Source: an uncultured Lacibacter sp.
GTDB lineage: Bacteria > Bacteroidota > Bacteroidia > Chitinophagales > Chitinophagaceae
DNA: 7,560 bases
Direction: 5' to 3'
NCBI RefSeq assembly: GCF_946479605.1
Contig: NZ_CAMLGT010000190.1
Span: 1 to 7,560, forward strand
Shown: piece by piece, positions 5,652 to 7,560 of the stretch
How the letters are laid out: the number at the start of each line of letters is the position of its first letter
How positions within the stretch are numbered: position 1 is the first letter of the stretch
Notes under the pieces: generated by a model
What the model was told of the DNA's origin: nothing
Databases searched by the model: none
The model's input: only the letters and a program-made list of their open reading frames with translations
Translations under genes and position numbers: made by a program

Positions 5652-5681
5652 CAAAATAAGCCATCGCCTTTGGCCACCCAA
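5652..5681 (-). promoter_or_regulatory. Putative promoter of pepP
   Basis: On the minus strand TTG (5681-5679) is followed after exactly 19 bases by TTATTTTG (5659-5652). This fits the Bacteroidota TTG / TAnnTTTG arrangement with one mismatch in the -7 box. A start point about 7 bases downstream (near 5645) would leave a leader of roughly a dozen bases before the ATG at 5632. Confidence 0.45.
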
Positions 5682-5729
5682 TTCTGTCATCAATTAATAA
5701 ACAGAAAGTGAAAAACTAACGACCGTTTG

Positions 5730-5741
5730 ATAAATATTTAT
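5730..5741. repeat. AT palindrome ATAAATATTTAT in the pepP-pckA divergent region
   Basis: A perfect 12-base palindrome, flanked by AACGA (5718-5722) and TCGTT (5745-5749), inverted arms whose centre is offset by 2 bases. It lies between the two divergent promoters and could be an operator, but AT-rich spacers produce such palindromes by chance. Confidence 0.3.
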
Positions 5742-5886
5742 AAATCGTTCACCTTGTTTTGCACATTCTTCAAAATAATTTACAAATACTTTTATTTTTT
5801 GAAAAAATTATATCAAATACGAATTTTTCATTGATAATTTTAAATCGGGAACGATTGCGGAATTTTTCTGGAAATAGCGAACCCTG

Positions 5887-5894
5887 TATTTTTG
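5887..5894 (+). promoter_or_regulatory. Putative -7 element (TATTTTTG) of pckA
   Basis: TATTTTTG is an exact match to the Bacteroidota TAnnTTTG consensus, 25 bases before the pckA ATG. The -33 position holds only TTTT (5863-5866, 20-base spacing), a weak match to TTTG. An A-rich stretch ATAAAGAAA (5902-5910) lies just before the start codon and may help ribosome entry. Confidence 0.5.
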
Positions 5895-5919
5895 ACGGGT
5901 TATAAAGAAACTATTGATT

Positions 5920-7524
5920 ATGTCGATACCAAGTGTATTTCTTCCCGAGCAAAAATTGCTGAAGCTCGGGTTAACATTATCCAGCAATATCCACTACCAG
6001 TTAAGCCCCGAAGAACTGACAGAACAAACCATTAACCGTGGTCAAGGCCAGCTTAACAATACCGGAGCCCTTTGCATCAATACAGGAAAATTTACCGGTC
6101 GTTCACCCAAAGACAAATTTATTGTACTGGATGAGATAACAAAAGATACCGTACATTGGAATGAGTTTAACCAGTCTATTGATGAAAAGTATTTCCACAT
6201 TCTTTATAAAAAGATGATGGATTATTTAGGTACGAAAGAGGAAATATGGGTGCGTGATTCGTATGTGTGTGCCGATAAAAATTATCGTTTGAACATTCGT
6301 GTAGTAAACGAAAATGCCTGGAGTAATTTGTTTGCCTATAATTTGTTTTTACGCCCAACCGATGAAGAGCTGGAAAGCTTTGAACCCGATTGGCATATTA
6401 TACAAGTACCCTCTTTCCAGGCCAGCCCGGAAACCGATGGTGTACGCAATTCCAACTTTGCTGTAGTAAGTTTCTCACACAAGATGATCTTAATTGGCGG
6501 TACAGGTTATACCGGCGAAATGAAGAAAGGCATCTTTACTGTACTCAACTATCTTCTTCCGCAGGAAAAAAATGTTTTAAGCATGCACTGCAGTGCAAAC
6601 CTTGGTACGGCAGGCGATGTGGCTGTGTTTTTTGGTTTGAGTGGAACAGGTAAAACAACACTCAGTGCAGATCCTTCACGTAAACTGATTGGTGATGATG
6701 AGCACGGATGGGATCATGATTCTGTGTTCAATTTCGAAGGCGGTTGCTATGCCAAGTGTATTGATCTTACAGAAGAAAAAGAGCCTGAGATATTTCATGC
6801 TATCCGCCCCGGAGCGTTAGTAGAGAATGTTGGTTTCCTTGAAGGAACAAATGAAATTGATTTCGGCAATAAATCCATTACTGAAAATACAAGGGTAAGT
6901 TATCCTTTGCACTATATCAGCAATGCACTTGAGCCTGCCGTTGGTGGCCTCCCGAAAAACATCTTCTTTTTAACATGCGATGCTACCGGAGTGTTACCTC
7001 CAATAGCCAAGCTTACAAAAGAGCAGGCCATGTACCAGTTCATTAGTGGTTACACAGCAAAGGTGGCAGGTACAGAAGCTGGTGTTACTGAACCAAAGTC
7101 AACATTCAGCGCTTGCTTTGGCGCTCCGTTCTTACCACTGCATCCTGCGAAGTATGCTGAAATGTTGGGTAAGAAGATGAAAGAGCATAACGTAAATGTA
7201 TGGCTCATCAATACCGGATGGACCGGAGGTTGTTATGGTGTAGGCAGCCGTATCAAACTCTCCTATACAAGAGCATTGATCTGTGCTGCATTGAATGGCG
7301 AACTGAATAACGTTGAATATGAAAATATGCCTGTGTTCAACCTTGCCATTCCTGCCAGTTGCAAGGCAGTGCCTTCAGAAATATTAAACCCAAAAAATAC
7401 ATGGTCAGATAAAGCAGCGTACGATGAAAAGGCGAAGTCTTTAGCTGAACAGTTTATAACTAATTTCAAAAAATATGCTTCCGGCAGCGGTGAAGAAATT
7501 TTAGCCGCAGCGCCGCAAGTGTAA
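5920..7524 (+). CDS. pckA: Phosphoenolpyruvate carboxykinase (ATP)
   Basis: A 534-residue cytoplasmic enzyme interconverting oxaloacetate plus ATP and phosphoenolpyruvate, CO2 and ADP; it opens gluconeogenesis and in some bacteria fixes CO2 in the reverse direction. Length is normal for the ATP-dependent family. Seen in order are FTGRSPKDKF (58-67), IGGTGYTGEMKKG (192-204), MHCSAN with the metal-binding His (H223), the P-loop GLSGTGKTTLS (239-249), the kinase-2 motif IGDDEHGWD (257-265), ENTRVSYP with R325, LTCDATGVLPP (351-361), GYTAKVAGTE (377-386) and INTGWTGG (430-437). The ATG at 5920 (MSIPSVF) is preferred to a TTG two codons earlier. It is transcribed away from pepP. No hairpin terminator is seen in the 36 bases after the stop. 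Confidence 0.97.
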   Translation: MSIPSVFLPEQKLLKLGLTLSSNIHYQLSPEELTEQTINRGQGQLNNTGALCINTGKFTGRSPKDKFIVLDEITKDTVHWNEFNQSIDEKYFHILYKKMMDYLGTKEEIWVRDSYVCADKNYRLNIRVVNENAWSNLFAYNLFLRPTDEELESFEPDWHIIQVPSFQASPETDGVRNSNFAVVSFSHKMILIGGTGYTGEMKKGIFTVLNYLLPQEKNVLSMHCSANLGTAGDVAVFFGLSGTGKTTLSADPSRKLIGDDEHGWDHDSVFNFEGGCYAKCIDLTEEKEPEIFHAIRPGALVENVGFLEGTNEIDFGNKSITENTRVSYPLHYISNALEPAVGGLPKNIFFLTCDATGVLPPIAKLTKEQAMYQFISGYTAKVAGTEAGVTEPKSTFSACFGAPFLPLHPAKYAEMLGKKMKEHNVNVWLINTGWTGGCYGVGSRIKLSYTRALICAALNGELNNVEYENMPVFNLAIPASCKAVPSEILNPKNTWSDKAAYDEKAKSLAEQFITNFKKYASGSGEEILAAAPQV

Positions 7525-7560
7525 GTGGTCGTAATCGATTGTTTGCTAGAACAGGAAACC

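Noticed and set aside
5633..5677. 45-base N-terminal extension of pepP
   Set aside because: The residues it encodes are not typical of the family and the stretch contains the likely promoter -7 box.

Overview
The window looks like a chromosomal segment of a Bacteroidota bacterium, most likely of the Chitinophagaceae type. It is AT-rich. Upstream regions carry TAnnTTTG-like -7 elements instead of sigma70 TATAAT boxes, and start codons have little recognisable Shine-Dalgarno sequence. The gene set (PssA with stand-alone PurS, short RsmI, ATP-type PckA, a PepSY-like secreted protein, a DUF4255 protein) fits that group. The taxonomic call is inference from gene content; no marker gene is present.

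Layout. Positions 1-1516 (minus strand) hold the head of an operon for a contractile injection (phage-tail-like) system. A Pvc16/DUF4255-type tail-terminator protein starts at a TTG. A second gene overlaps it by ATGA and runs off the left edge after 305 codons. Positions 1517-1971 are non-coding, with three stem-loops, and separate this operon from the chromosomal genes to its right. Positions 1972-2421 (minus) encode a secreted PepSY-like protein with its own putative promoter. From 5632 down to 2502 a co-directional minus-strand run encodes pepP (aminopeptidase P), pssA (phosphatidylserine synthase), purS (FGAM synthase small subunit) and rsmI (16S rRNA 2'-O-methyltransferase). A divergent promoter region at 5633-5919 serves pepP leftward and pckA (PEP carboxykinase, 5920-7524, plus strand) rightward. 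The last 36 bases show nothing I can assign.

How the genes fit together. pepP-pssA-purS-rsmI is a housekeeping cluster (peptide turnover, phospholipid synthesis, purine synthesis, ribosome modification) with no single pathway. pckA is a separate central-carbon gene. The accessory part is the left end, where the injection-system operon presumably continues beyond position 1 into sheath, tube and baseplate genes.

The most unusual non-coding signals are two intergenic elements, at 3173-3241 and 4263-4339, between genes of the pepP-rsmI run. Both are built from degenerate 7-base units arranged as inverted arms. The second forms a perfect 22-bp stem with a 3-base loop and falsely lengthens the pssA reading frame.
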